The notes beneath the pieces were generated by a model. The model worked only from the letters and a program-made list of their open reading frames with translations, was not told the origin of the DNA and searched no databases. Below are positions 27,169 through 36,123 of a DNA stretch of 64,000 nt, in pieces. The position numbers were made by a program, and so were the translations under genes. Location: positions 248,001-312,000 of the forward strand of contig CAVZOY010000004.1 in assembly GCA_963777095.1 (NCBI GenBank). The letters run 5' to 3'. The stretch's first letter is position 1. Every line of letters starts with the position of its first letter. Origin of the DNA: CAVZOY01 sp963777095 (GTDB lineage: Bacteria > Actinomycetota > Actinomycetes > Mycobacteriales > Geodermatophilaceae).

Positions 27169-28059
27169 ATGGGCAGCTTGACTGAAACCGCGCACCGGCG
27201 GGTGATGCCGGACCCCACCATCAAGGTCCGGGTCTCCGATGGCGACGAGCTCGACGTGTGGGTGATCGGCGAGGGCACACCGGTTGTCTTCGTCCACGGC
27301 GGGGTGATGCGCGACTTCCTGGTGCCCCTCGCGGACGAGCTCACCAGGCGGGGCGACCACCAGGTGATCCATTACGGCCGGCGCGGGTACGGCGGCCGCG
27401 GGCTGCCGGCCGAGGCCACCGACATCGCTGGGCAGGTGCCCGACGTCCTCGCGATCCTCGATGCGCTCAGGATCGAGCGGGCACATGTCGCCGGACACTC
27501 CTTCGGTGCCTACATCGCGATGGAACTGGCGACGCGGGCACCCGATCGCCTGCTGTCGGCGCTCCTCCTCGAGCCGTTGTTCGGCCAGGTGGTCCGGAGT
27601 TCGGAAGGGCAGGAGATCATGTCTGCGGTCGCCGAGGTGGCGATCCCGGCCATCATCGGGCAGTACGCGAATGGCGACCGGTACGGCGCGGTGTCGGCCC
27701 TCTACGAGGCCACCTCACGCGTGGAGAACGCGCGGGAGCCGGTCGAGCGCGCCCTACCGAAGGGTGCGCGGGAACTCGCCGTTACCGACCTCGCCACCTT
27801 CCTCCAGGTCGATTGGCCGGCGATGGGCGCCTGGATGGCCGCCCCGGTCCCGTTGCCCGAGGCCACCATGCCGATCGTGTGGATCGGCAGCACGGACAGC
27901 GGAGCGGTCTTCGACGAGAGCCGCGCCCATCTTCTGGAGCATCTGCCCGGGACTACGGCGTACACCATCGCCGACGTCGGCCACTACTTCCCGCTCTTGA
28001 AGCCTGCCGAGACGGCCGTTGCCGTCGACGAGTGGCTGAGTCGCCAGCATTCCGTCTGA
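27169..28059 (+). CDS. Alpha/beta hydrolase
   Basis: 296 residues, ATG 27169 with AAGGAG about 9 bases upstream. VVFVHGGVMRDF is the oxyanion-hole HGG motif; AHVAGHSFGAYIAMELA holds the nucleophile elbow GHSFG; MPIVWIGSTDSGAVF supplies the acid region and TIADVGHYFPLLKP the catalytic histidine. These fit a serine hydrolase of the haloalkane dehalogenase/epoxide hydrolase/esterase-like group; the substrate cannot be told. It follows the LuxR gene in the same direction. A short inverted repeat (ctacgc...gcgtag, about 27037-27054) lies in the gap and could be an operator or weak terminator. Confidence 0.87.
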   Translation: MGSLTETAHRRVMPDPTIKVRVSDGDELDVWVIGEGTPVVFVHGGVMRDFLVPLADELTRRGDHQVIHYGRRGYGGRGLPAEATDIAGQVPDVLAILDALRIERAHVAGHSFGAYIAMELATRAPDRLLSALLLEPLFGQVVRSSEGQEIMSAVAEVAIPAIIGQYANGDRYGAVSALYEATSRVENAREPVERALPKGARELAVTDLATFLQVDWPAMGAWMAAPVPLPEATMPIVWIGSTDSGAVFDESRAHLLEHLPGTTAYTIADVGHYFPLLKPAETAVAVDEWLSRQHSV

Positions 28060-28076
28060 CGGCGGGTCACTACCAG

Positions 28077-28150
28077 TGGGGCGGGTGGGGCTCGAACCCA
28101 CGACCCAGGGATTATGAGTCCCATGCTCTGACCGGCTGAGCTACCGCCCC
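28077..28150 (-). tRNA. tRNA-Met (anticodon CAT)
   Basis: Cloverleaf on the minus strand: acceptor GGGGCGG pairs with CCGCCCC; D arm GCTC...GAGC; anticodon arm TGGGA-CTCATAA-TCCCT with CAT; T arm GTGGG-TTCGAGC-CCCAC; discriminator A, CCA not encoded. The C-T-C-A-T-A-A loop resembles elongator tRNA-Met; tRNA-Ile2, whose CAT would be modified with lysidine, cannot be fully excluded. The first anticodon-stem pair is a T-T mismatch. Confidence 0.93.
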
Positions 28151-28369
28151 GGGTCGTAAGCCTGCCAGACGCCCCGATCCCGCCGCGGAACGTACAGCCG
28201 ACGCACAGCTCGGGTTCGGTCCGCCCTCAGCGAGCGGAGCCGGGCGCCCTCCGCCCTGACCTGGGGCGTCGTTATAGACCTGTGACAACTGAGGTTTCGC
28301 CGGGTAGCTTCGCCTGCGGTCCTGCCGGATCGCCCCCGAACCCGAGGGCACGGCTGGACCCTGCCGAAC

Positions 28370-28492
28370 CGCCCATGCGTGAGCAGGGGCAGACCGGGGA
28401 CCCACCGTTCCATCGGGGTGAATCCCGTCCGCGTCCGCGCGGCCGGGTAGGGCACTGCGAGCCCGAACCCGTCAGCTGACCCGGTAGGCAGA
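28370..28492 (+). promoter_or_regulatory. Cyclic di-AMP riboswitch (ydaO/yuaA class)
   Basis: The leader upstream of the M23 peptidase holds the class landmarks in order: ACCGGGGACCCA, CGGGGTGAATCC, GGGTAGGGC and CCGAACCCGTCAGCTGACC followed by CGGTAGGC. This matches c-di-AMP riboswitches that precede cell-wall hydrolase genes in actinobacteria; c-di-AMP binding normally turns expression off. The 5' boundary is approximate, as pairing may begin near 28316. The aptamer ends about 25 bases before the TTG start, so the expression platform must overlap the ribosome-binding site or an unseen terminator. Confidence 0.87.
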
Positions 28493-28516
28493 CGCGCAGA
28501 ACGGAGACGCGTCGCT

Positions 28517-29750
28517 TTGGCGACCCTGCACCACCGCACAGCCCGCACCGCCCGCCACCTCGCTCCCCGTTCCCGCGCCGCCGGCTCCCACCGGGCGGGG
28601 CTGCTCGTCGCCGGCCTGACCGCCGTCGTCGTCGGCCTGCCGCTGGTCCCGGCGAGCGCCGCCCCCGGTTCACCCGCTTCCGAGCGGGACGAGGTGGCCG
28701 CCCGCGTCGAGGCCATCGAGAGCCGTGTCGACCGCGCCGAGGAAGCCCTCCAGCGCATGACCGTCGAGGCGGAGGCCGCCGCCGACGCGGTGCTGCGCAC
28801 CCGCGTGGAGCTCGCCCGCGCCGAGAAGGAGGCGACCACAGCCGCCGACGAGCTCGAGGCCGCCCGGGACGCGGTGACCGAGCTGGCGGACGACGTCGCC
28901 ACGATGGGCCGCGAGGCCTACATGGGCGAGGACGCGTTCGACTCCCTCGGTGTCCTCCTCGACTCGGGCAGTCCGGGGGAGGTGCTGCAGCGTGCCGCCA
29001 CCCTCGACCTGCTCGGCGAGGACCGCGTCGAGACGCTCCGGGGGCTCGAGGACGTCGAGGTGGAGCACGCCCGCGCCGACCGGGCTGCCCGCGAGGCCCT
29101 CGCCCGCCGCGACGCGGCCGCCGAGGCCGCCACCGAGGCGCAGGACCGGGTCGAGCGGCGGCTGACCGAGGCGCAGCGCGAGTTCGACGACATGACCGCA
29201 CAGAAGAAGCGCCTCGACGAGCAGCTGCGCAAGGCCGAGATCCGGCTGCTGGAGCTGGAGGGCGCGCGCAACGCGGCAGCCGAGCAGGCGCGCGCGGAGG
29301 CCGCGGAACAGGCGGCCGAGGCCGCCGTCAGCACGCTGACCACCGCGGCCGGGGCGGTCGCCCCGACGACCGGGTCGGGTCACCTCCTGCTACGGCGCCC
29401 GGTGGGGGACCACGCACTACGGCGTCGACATCGCGGCGCCGATCGGCACCCCGGTCCACACACCGGCCGACGGAGTCGTGGTCGACGCCGGCCCGGCGAG
29501 TGGTTTCGGGCTGGCCGTCTACGTCGAGCACGCCGACGGCACCATCACGCTCTACGGGCACGTCAACCAGTACTTCGTCTCGCCCGGCCAGACGGTGAAG
29601 GCAGGTCAGCAGATCGCCGAGGTCGGCAACCGCGGTCAGTCGACCGGCCCGCACCTGCACTTCGAGGTGCACACCGGTGGCCTCTACGCCAACCGCACCG
29701 ACCCCATGCCGTGGCTCGCCGCGCGCGGGATCTCGCTGGGCGGCTGCTGA
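28517..29750 (+). CDS. M23-family peptidoglycan endopeptidase with coiled coil (frameshifted)
   Basis: Exported murein hydrolase under the c-di-AMP riboswitch. TTG 28517 opens a long signal peptide (AGLLVAGLTAVVVGLPLVPASAA). Residues about 50-270 are coiled coil (ERDEVAARVEAIESRVDRAEEAL...), as in EnvC/RipA-like proteins. After a one-base break near 29372 (extra g, cgGgtcggg) the C-terminal lysostaphin-type domain reads VTSCYGARWGTTHYGVDIAAPIGTPV (HxxxD zinc ligands), GHVNQYFVSPGQTVKAGQQIAEVGNRGQSTGPHLHFEV (HxH) and ends GGC. It cleaves peptide cross-links in peptidoglycan. Corrected length about 410. Confidence 0.88.
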
Positions 29751-29757
29751 CCGACGA

Positions 29758-30663
29758 TCAGCGGAAGAGCTTGCCGAGCAGCCCGACCGGACCGCTCATC
29801 GTGCGCGCGGCCAACTGCAGGATCGGGCCGCCGGGGATGCCGGGGACGTGCTGCACGATCGGGGCGAGCTTCAGCAGGCCGGCGGGGTGGTGCACCTTCA
29901 GCCGCCCGCGAGCGACGGCCGGGACCGGGTTGATCCTTCCGGCCGCGGCCTCGAGCAGGAGGTCGGCCGGCGCCTCGACGGCCGGGCCGTGCGCGGAGCC
30001 CGCCGGCACCCGGTCCACGGTCCAGCCGCCGGCCTCCGCCCGGAAGGACCAGCCGCCGTCGGGAGCGGTCAGCGTCGCCTCGCCGTCGATGCCGCAGGAC
30101 GCGGCCAGGGCACCGGTGACGTCGGTCAGTGCGGCCAGGCCGGAGTGCAGCACGGAGTTCGGCGGGGAGCGGCACCGCAGGACACCAGGTCCAGCCCGTG
30201 GACGGCGAGCTCGTAGGCCTGTCCGAGCACCACGCTGAGCAGCGGCAGCCGGCCCGACGACCGAGACCGCCGGCGCGGTGTCGAGCTCAGGCGGCTCCTC
30301 GGTCAGGTACCGCTCGGTGGCGTCGCGGTGGCGGCGGAGGGCGGCGAGCACCTCGTCCCGGGACGCCGTCCGGTGCGCCGCGGTCACCCGGGCGTTGACG
30401 GCGTCGGGGTCCGGCGCCGCGCCCGTCGCACCCGACCGCGCCGACGCGACCAGATCTGCCAGGGCGGTGTGGTCGTCCCAGCAACCCAGGTGCACGCAGA
30501 TCTCGTGCGCCCGCCAGCGCGGCAGCCGGGACGGCCGGTCGAGGTCGACCTCGGCCGCGGCGGTCAGGAAGGCGTCCCAGGCCTCCAGGACCATCGGGCC
30601 GACGGTGCCCCGCCCGGCGTCGGCCAGGCCCTGCGGGAGAGTCGCGTTCGCGTCGCCGGTCAC
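29758..30663 (-). CDS. Maleylpyruvate isomerase-type mycothiol-dependent protein (compensating frameshifts)
   Basis: The N-terminal MDMPI/DinB four-helix domain (VLEAWDAFLTAAAEVDLDRPSRLPRWRAHEICVHLGCWDDH, with the metal-ligand histidines HEICVHLGCWDDH) is followed by a C-terminal SCP2-like sterol-carrier region (GDGEATLTAPDGGWSFRAEAGGWTVDRV). The family uses mycothiol as thiol cofactor. Between about 30258 and 30168 the open frame yields low-complexity sequence; the +1 frame there gives GRLPLLSVVLGQAYELAVHGLDLV, the expected helix with its conserved H-G-x-D. One extra g near 30258 and one missing c near 30168 explain it, so the real protein differs from the conceptual one over about 30 residues. 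Confidence 0.8.
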   Translation of the reverse strand: MTGDANATLPQGLADAGRGTVGPMVLEAWDAFLTAAAEVDLDRPSRLPRWRAHEICVHLGCWDDHTALADLVASARSGATGAAPDPDAVNARVTAAHRTASRDEVLAALRRHRDATERYLTEEPPELDTAPAVSVVGPAAAAQRGARTGLRARRPRAGPGVLRCRSPPNSVLHSGLAALTDVTGALAASCGIDGEATLTAPDGGWSFRAEAGGWTVDRVPAGSAHGPAVEAPADLLLEAAAGRINPVPAVARGRLKVHHPAGLLKLAPIVQHVPGIPGGPILQLAARTMSGPVGLLGKLFR

Positions 30664-30743
30664 GCAGCGCCCTTACCCGCGATGCGCCCCACCGTGCAGG
30701 ACGGGCGGTGTGGCGCGGCCCACGCAGTTCACACCTCGGGGGG

Positions 30744-31934
30744 ATGCGACTGGTCAAGAGCGCGCCCCCGGAGGCCGATCGCACGGATGTGAGCGACGGA
30801 CAGCGGCTGCGACGCCGAGCGGAGGACGTGCCTGCGGGCACCCTCCGCCGCATGGCGTCCGCGCTGTCCCGCGGCCTGTACCGCACGCTCGCCGAGGACG
30901 ACGACCGCGCCGCCTACTGGGTCCGCCACGTGCGCCACGGTGTGGTCCTGAGCGAGCTGTCCGCGTTCGCCGTCCTGGGCTACGTCCTCCTCGCCCCGGG
31001 GGGCGCCGACCCCAACCCGTTCCTGCTGATCCTGGCCGGCCTGGTGATCGTGGCGGCGCCGTTCCTGCTGCGGCTGCCGCTGGCCGAGATGATGCGCGAC
31101 CGGCGGGGCCCGCTGTTCTTCTACACGTGGAGCATTGCCGTCACGCTGGTCGTGAGCATCGCCGCGCGGCTCGACGGCGGCTCGGCCAGTCCGCTCTACT
31201 CGCTGCTGTTCATCACCCTGGGCTTCATGGCCGCGACCTATCCGCCCTACGGCGCCGCCGCCATGGGCACGCTCATGACCCTCAGCTACGTCGTCATCGT
31301 CTCGCTGCCGAACCTCGCGTTCGGGGGGCTGTTCGTCGGCTTGGTCATGGCGATCTACACCGCGCTGTGCGTCATGGTCTCGATCAACTCCTGGGCCGCC
31401 CACGACCGGCAGATGCTGCTCATCCGGGCGCAGAAGCTGCTCGCCGCGACCGACGAGCTGACCGGCTCGCCCAACCGGCGCGAGTTCCTCGACCGGCTGG
31501 CTCCGGCGATCGCCGAGGTGGCGGGAGGGCGTGGCACGGCGCTCTGCCTCGTCGACCTCGACGGCTTCAAGGAGGTCAACGACCGCGAGGGCCACCTCGC
31601 CGGCGACGCCGTCCTCAAGGACGTCGCCGCTGCCCTGGCCGCGTCGGTGCGCGAGACCGACACCGTCGCGCGGCTGGGTGGCGACGAGTTCGCGGTCCTC
31701 GCGCGCACGGCGCCCGAGCTCTCTGCCGACGTGCTCGCCGAGCGGCTGCGGGCGGCGGTGGCCGGGGTCGGCGCCTCCCACGGGGTCACCGCGAGCATCG
31801 GTGTGGCCACGCTGTCGTCCCACGACGACGTCGAGGCCGTCCTCCACCGCGCCGACGAGGCCATGTACCGCGCCAAGACATCCGGCGGGGACCGCGTGGA
31901 CACCTCCGACAGCCGACCCATCGCCCGATCCTGA
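30744..31934 (+). CDS. Membrane diguanylate cyclase (GGDEF)
   Basis: 396 residues from ATG 30744. Five or six hydrophobic helices (about 70-215) form a membrane sensor, then a GGDEF domain (about 230-390) with DELTGSPNRREFLDRL, LCLVDLDGFKEVND and an intact active site ARLGGDEFAVL. RETD lies five residues before GGDEF, which is the RxxD inhibitory I-site for product feedback. It makes c-di-GMP from two GTP. No EAL or HD-GYP partner is nearby. Confidence 0.9.
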   Translation: MRLVKSAPPEADRTDVSDGQRLRRRAEDVPAGTLRRMASALSRGLYRTLAEDDDRAAYWVRHVRHGVVLSELSAFAVLGYVLLAPGGADPNPFLLILAGLVIVAAPFLLRLPLAEMMRDRRGPLFFYTWSIAVTLVVSIAARLDGGSASPLYSLLFITLGFMAATYPPYGAAAMGTLMTLSYVVIVSLPNLAFGGLFVGLVMAIYTALCVMVSINSWAAHDRQMLLIRAQKLLAATDELTGSPNRREFLDRLAPAIAEVAGGRGTALCLVDLDGFKEVNDREGHLAGDAVLKDVAAALAASVRETDTVARLGGDEFAVLARTAPELSADVLAERLRAAVAGVGASHGVTASIGVATLSSHDDVEAVLHRADEAMYRAKTSGGDRVDTSDSRPIARS

Positions 31935-32316
31935 TCCGCTCCGTCGGGCGTGGCGACCCGCCGGTGTGCGCGCTGGAGATTACCCTGCGTGAGCTTGATG
32001 GTCTGACGATTACGCAGGTCGCAGGCTCGATGCGCAGGGTGTGAGCAAGATCGACGCTGACTCAGCGGAGCGGCGCCGAACCGCTGGACGGCGCGCCCTA
32101 CCACGTGGTAAGGGCTCTTGACCAGCAGTAAGACGTCTCACACGTGTTGTCCTGTCACTCCAGAATCATTCGTCGCACCCCCACTGGCGCGAGCGGGGTG
32201 GCATCGGGCAGACTGTTCGACGGGAGCCCTGCTCCGTCACTGCCGAATACAGCGCGTCACCGAATCGATGGGTCCGTAGGGGAAGACGAGACCGATCGAG
32301 TCGATGGAGGTGCCCC
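31935..32316. other. Intergenic region with mutually exclusive hairpins
   Basis: 382 bases with no supported gene and visibly lower GC. ACCCTGCG (31982-31989) can pair with CGCAGGGT (32033-32040), while CCTGCGT (31984-31990) can alternatively pair with ACGCAGG (32012-32018). This could be a terminator or attenuator after the diguanylate cyclase gene. The rest should contain the promoter of the DUF3145 gene, but none was recognised. Confidence 0.4.
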
Positions 32317-32817
32317 GTGCAGCGACGGTCTACCCAGGGTGTCGTCTTCGTGCACGCGTGCCCGAAGGCGCTCTGCCAGCACGTCGAGTGGGCGCTGGAG
32401 CGCGTCGTCGGCGCGCCGGTCTCCCTGACGTGGGCGGAGCAGCCCGCCGCGCACGGTTCCTACCGTGCTGAGGTCGCCTGGACCGGCTCGTCCGGTACCG
32501 GTGCCCGGCTGGTGCACGCCCTGCGCGCCTGGCCGATGCTCCGGTTCGAGGTGACCGAGGAGTCCAGCCACGGCAACGACGGCGAGCGCATGTCCTACGT
32601 GCCGGGCCAGGGCGTCTTCCGTGCGCCGACCAGCGCCAACGGCGACATCATGATCAGCGAGCAGCAGCTGCGGCACCTCGCCGCGACCGCGTCGTCGATC
32701 GAGGCCTTCCGGCACGGTGTCGATGAGCTGCTCGGCGCCGCCTGGGACGCCGACCTGGAGGTCTACCGGCACGCCGGCGACGGCCAGCCGGTGACCTGGC
32801 TCCATCAGGTGGTCTGA
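32317..32817 (+). CDS. DUF3145 family protein
   Basis: 166 residues; GTG 32317 with GGAGG at 32305-32309. The sequence QRRSTQGVVFVHACPKALCQHVEWALERVVG...LTWAEQPAAHGSYRAEVAWTG and the C-terminal ASSIEAFRHGVDELLGAAWDADLEVYRHAGDGQPVTWLHQVV are characteristic of DUF3145, an actinobacterial family of unknown function regularly located beside the FabD-FabH-ACP-FabF-AccD cluster. It converges on accD6 here. A link to lipid synthesis is inferred from context only. Confidence 0.9.
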   Translation: MQRRSTQGVVFVHACPKALCQHVEWALERVVGAPVSLTWAEQPAAHGSYRAEVAWTGSSGTGARLVHALRAWPMLRFEVTEESSHGNDGERMSYVPGQGVFRAPTSANGDIMISEQQLRHLAATASSIEAFRHGVDELLGAAWDADLEVYRHAGDGQPVTWLHQVV

Positions 32818-32883
32818 AGTCACGATCCGAGCACGACGACTCGGGGGCGGGTGCCTCCCGTCGTAGGCTGAGGTCCGGTCGTC

Positions 32884-32910
32884 CGGACGCCGTCGGGGAA
32901 GCGGCGTCCG
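32884..32910 (+). terminator. Intrinsic-type terminator after DUF3145 gene
   Basis: A perfect 9-bp stem CGGACGCCG / CGGCGTCCG with a 9-base loop, followed by ggcgacttttctct. One of the few hairpins in the window with a T-rich tail. Confidence 0.75.
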
Positions 32911-32936
32911 GGCGACTTTTCTCTGTGTCGTTCCCG

Positions 32937-33045
32937 TGATCAGGTCACCTGATCGTTATGGGTCCTGGCTCAGCACCGGGGTTCCAGCTCACCGTCGACG
33001 GTGAGCCAGGACCCCTTGTGCTCAGGTCACCTGATCATCAGGGGT
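32937..33045. repeat. Dispersed palindromic repeat, copy A
   Basis: GTGATCAGGTCACCTGATC at the left and CTCAGGTCACCTGATCA at the right flank a hairpin GGTCCTGGCTCA ... TGAGCCAGGACC. The same parts occur at 57177-57356. It sits between the convergent DUF3145 and accD6 genes. It contains no ORF and may be a REP- or MITE-like element that also terminates transcription. Confidence 0.65.
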
Positions 33046-33063
33046 CCGCGGAGGCGCCCTCGG

Positions 33064-34476
33064 TCAGAGCGGGATGTTGCCGTGCGCCCCGCGCCCGGCC
33101 GGGGCGGCGGCGAGGGCCGCGACGAGCCGCCGCTTGGTCTGCGAGGGGTCGACCACCTCGTCGACGACGCCGATCTGCAGCGCCCGGTTCACGCCGCCGG
33201 CGATCCGCTCGTGCTCCTCGGCCAGCTGCGCGTGCAGCGCCTCGCGCTCGCCGGGCGGCACCGCCGCGAGCTTCTTGCGGTGCAGGATGCCGACGGCGGC
33301 CTTGGCGCCCATGACCGCCACCTCTGCCCCGGGCCAGGCGTAGACCGTCGTGGCGCCCAGGGACCGGGCGTTCATGGCGATGTACGCACCGCCGTAGGAC
33401 TTGCGGGTCACCAGCGTCACCCGCGGCACGACCGCCTCGGCGAAGGCGTGCAGCAGCTTGGCGCCGCGGCGGACGACGCCGTCCCACTCCTGGCCGACAC
33501 CGGGGAGGTAGCCGGGGACGTCGACCAGCACGACCAGCGGCACGCCGAAGGCGTCGCACATCCGCACGAACCGGGCGGCCTTCTCCGCGGAGGCGGAGTC
33601 CAGGCACCCGCCGAGGCGCAGCGGGTTGTTGGCGATGACGCCGACGGTGCGCCCGGCCAGCCGCCCCAGCGTGGTGACCACGTTCGGCGCCCAGCGGGGG
33701 TGCATCTCCAGCGCCGGCCCGTCGAGCACGGCGGCGATGAGCGGCTTGACGTCGTAGGCGCGGTTGGTCTGCTCCGGCAGCAGGGCGCGCAGGTCCTCGT
33801 CGGGGACGGCGCCGGAGGGACCGAACGAGCCCTGGGCGGACAGCAGGTCGACCGCCTGCCGGGCGGTGTCCAGCGCGGCGGTCTCGGAGTCGGTGACCAC
33901 GTGGACGACGCCGCTGCGCCGGCCGTGGGTGTCGGGGCCGCCGAGGCTCTCCATGTCGACGTTCTCGCCGGTGACCGACCGGACGACGTCCGGGCCGGTG
34001 ACGAAGACGCGACCGGCCGGTCCCATGATCACCAGGTCGGTGAGGGCCGGGCCGTACGCGGCGCCACCGGCCGCCGGGCCGAGCACCACCGAGATCTGCG
34101 GGATCCGGCCCGACGCCCGCACCATGGCCTCGAACACCTCGCCGACGGCGTGCAGCGCGCTGACGCCCTCGGCCAGCCGTGCGCCGCCGGAGTGCCAGAT
34201 GCCGACCACGGGCAGCCGCTCGCGCAGCGCCGTGTCGATGGCGTCGACGATGTACCGGCACCCGTCGACGCCCATGGCACCGCCCATGACGGTCGCATCG
34301 GTGCAGAACGCGATCGCCGGGCTGCCGTGCGCCCTGCCCCGCGCGGCGAGGACGCCGGAGGAGTCCCGCGGCATGAGCGTCTGCATCGACCCCTCGTCGA
34401 AGAACCGGGCGAGGCGGTCCTCGGGATCACGGGGGTCCAGGGCGGTCCCGGTCGGAGCGGCGTGGACGGTCGTCAC
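33064..34476 (-). CDS. accD6: Acyl-CoA carboxylase carboxyltransferase beta subunit (AccD6-like)
   Basis: 470 residues, ATG 34476. A biotin-dependent carboxyltransferase that makes malonyl-CoA for fatty acid synthesis. Crotonase-fold halves are visible: FCTDATVMGGAMGVDGCRYIVDAID, GIWHSGGARLAEGV, VLGPAAGGAAYGPALTDLVIM (first oxyanion hole), and VDVPGYLPGVGQEWDGVVRRGAKLLHAFAEA and TRKSYGGAYIAMNARSLGATTVYAWPGAEVAVMGAKAAV in the second half. It is the last gene of the fabD-fabH-acpP-fabF-accD6 cluster, as in mycobacteria, 38 bases after fabF. Confidence 0.93.
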   Translation of the reverse strand: MTTVHAAPTGTALDPRDPEDRLARFFDEGSMQTLMPRDSSGVLAARGRAHGSPAIAFCTDATVMGGAMGVDGCRYIVDAIDTALRERLPVVGIWHSGGARLAEGVSALHAVGEVFEAMVRASGRIPQISVVLGPAAGGAAYGPALTDLVIMGPAGRVFVTGPDVVRSVTGENVDMESLGGPDTHGRRSGVVHVVTDSETAALDTARQAVDLLSAQGSFGPSGAVPDEDLRALLPEQTNRAYDVKPLIAAVLDGPALEMHPRWAPNVVTTLGRLAGRTVGVIANNPLRLGGCLDSASAEKAARFVRMCDAFGVPLVVLVDVPGYLPGVGQEWDGVVRRGAKLLHAFAEAVVPRVTLVTRKSYGGAYIAMNARSLGATTVYAWPGAEVAVMGAKAAVGILHRKKLAAVPPGEREALHAQLAEEHERIAGGVNRALQIGVVDEVVDPSQTKRRLVAALAAAPAGRGAHGNIPL

Positions 34477-34513
34477 GGGGTCTCCACGGGGCCGAGGGAA
34501 AGGTCCTCCTTGT

Positions 34514-35753
34514 TCACGCCGTCGTGAAGACCAGGGCGATGTTGTGGCCGCCGAAGCCGAAGGAGTCGTTGACCGCGGCGGTCAGCGACGCCTTGCGCGG
34601 CTCGCGGCGCACGATGTCCAGCGCCTGGACGGCGGCATCGTCGTCCGGGTCGTCGAGGTTCGCGGTGGCCGGCACGATCTGCTCGCGCAACGCCAGGATC
34701 GTGAAGACCGCTTCGAGCGCGCCGGCCGCGCCGAGCAGGTGCCCGGTCTGGCTCTTCGTGGCGCTGACCAGGACGTGGTCGCCGAGCGAGGTGCGGATCG
34801 CCGAGGCCTCGGCGGTGTCACCGACGGGTGTCGAGGTGGCGTGCGCGTTGACGTGACCGATGTCGGACGGCCGACAGGCCGGCGTCGCGCAGCGCGGCGC
34901 CGATGGCCCGTGCGGCGCCCTCGCCCTCGGGGTGCGGCGCGACGAGGTCGTAGCCGTCGGCCGTGGCACCGGCACCGGCGAGCCGGGCGTGGATCGTCGC
35001 CCCGCGGGCCTTCGCGGCGTCCTCGCGCTCGAGCACCAGCGCGGCCGCGCCCTCGCCGAGCACGAAGCCGTCGCGGGCCTTGTCGAACGGCCGCGAGGCG
35101 CGCTCGGGCTCGTCGTTGCGGGTGGACATGGCGCGCATGGCGGCGAAGCCGGCCATCGGCAGCGGGTGGACGCAGGCCTCCGCGCCACCGACGAGGACGA
35201 CGTCCGCGCGGTCGAAGCGCAGCAGGTCCAGGCCCCAGCGGATCGCCTCGGCGCCGGAGGCGCAGGCGCTGACCGGCGCGTGCACGCCGCCCTTGGCGCC
35301 GATCGCCAGGCCGACGGCGGCGGCCGGACCGTTGGGCATGAGCATGGGGATGGTGAAGGGCGAGACCCGCTTGGGCCCCTTCTCCTCGAGGATGTCGTCC
35401 TGGCCGAGCAGGGTCAGCGCCCCGCCGATGCCGGTGCCGAAGACGACCGCGATCCGTTCGGGGGCGACGCCGGCGTCACCGGCGCCGGAGTGCGCCCACG
35501 CCTCCTGCGCGGCGACCGCCGCCACCTGCTGGCTGCGGTCGAGCCGGCGGGCGCGCACCCGGTCGAGCTTCTCGACCGGGTCCTCGGCGAGCCGGGCGAC
35601 GAGCTGGGCGGGGAAGTCCTTGATCCAGTCGTCGGTGATCCGGCTGACCCCCGACCGCCCGGCCAGCAGGGCCTCCCACGTGCTGGTGACGTCCCCGCCG
35701 AGCGGGGTGGTGGCACCGAGGCCGGTGACGACGACGTCGGACGTGCTGCTCAT
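34514..35753 (-). CDS. fabF: Beta-ketoacyl-ACP synthase II (frameshifted)
   Basis: Condensing enzyme that elongates acyl-ACP with malonyl-ACP. ATG 35753. The catalytic cysteine is in APVSACASGAEAIRWG; the two histidines are in HVNAHATSTPVGDTAEA and SATKSQTGHLLGAAGALEA, and the C-terminal NDSFGFGGHNIALVF is typical. The frame breaks near 34865, between LRDAGLSA and SDIGHVNAH, by one extra c (tcggCcgtcc). As this is the only fabF in the cluster and the enzyme is normally essential, a sequence error is the simplest reading. Corrected length about 412, normal for the family. Confidence 0.93.
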
Positions 35754-35798
35754 GGGATTCCTCCTGGGCGGGCGGTCGGGCAGGTCGAGAGCCGGACC

Positions 35799-36041
35799 TC
35801 AGCCCTGGTTCTTCTCGATGTAGTTGATGGCGTCGCCGACGGTCTTGATGTTGCCGAGCTCGTCGTCGGGGATGGCGACGCCGAACTTGTCCTCGACGGC
35901 GGTGGCGATCTCGACCATCGACAGCGAGTCGACGTCGAGGTCCTCGGTGAAGGACTTCTCAGGGGTGGCGTCGGCCGGCGTCACGCCGGCGACCTCCTCC
36001 AGGATCTCGGCAAGACCGGACTGGATGTCCTCGCGGCTCAC
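35799..36041 (-). CDS. acpP: Acyl carrier protein
   Basis: 80 residues, ATG 36041. DVDSLSMVEI contains the DSL serine that receives 4'-phosphopantetheine. An acidic four-helix ACP (GLAEILEEVAGV, FTEDLDVDSL, AIPDDELGNIKTVGDAINYI). It is 45 bases ahead of fabF and 82 after fabH, in the standard actinobacterial FAS II order. Confidence 0.95.
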   Translation of the reverse strand: MSREDIQSGLAEILEEVAGVTPADATPEKSFTEDLDVDSLSMVEIATAVEDKFGVAIPDDELGNIKTVGDAINYIEKNQG

Positions 36042-36123
36042 GCTGGGGTCCTCTCTCTCTGGGGATCTGCATGAAGGCGGGGGATCCGCCGACTGCCGGG
36101 ACGGGTGTCCCGGGGCTCAGAAT

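Noticed and set aside
28077..28150. tRNA-Ile2 (CAT with lysidine)
   Set aside because: The anticodon loop and flanking bases look more like elongator tRNA-Met, though sequence alone cannot fully exclude it.
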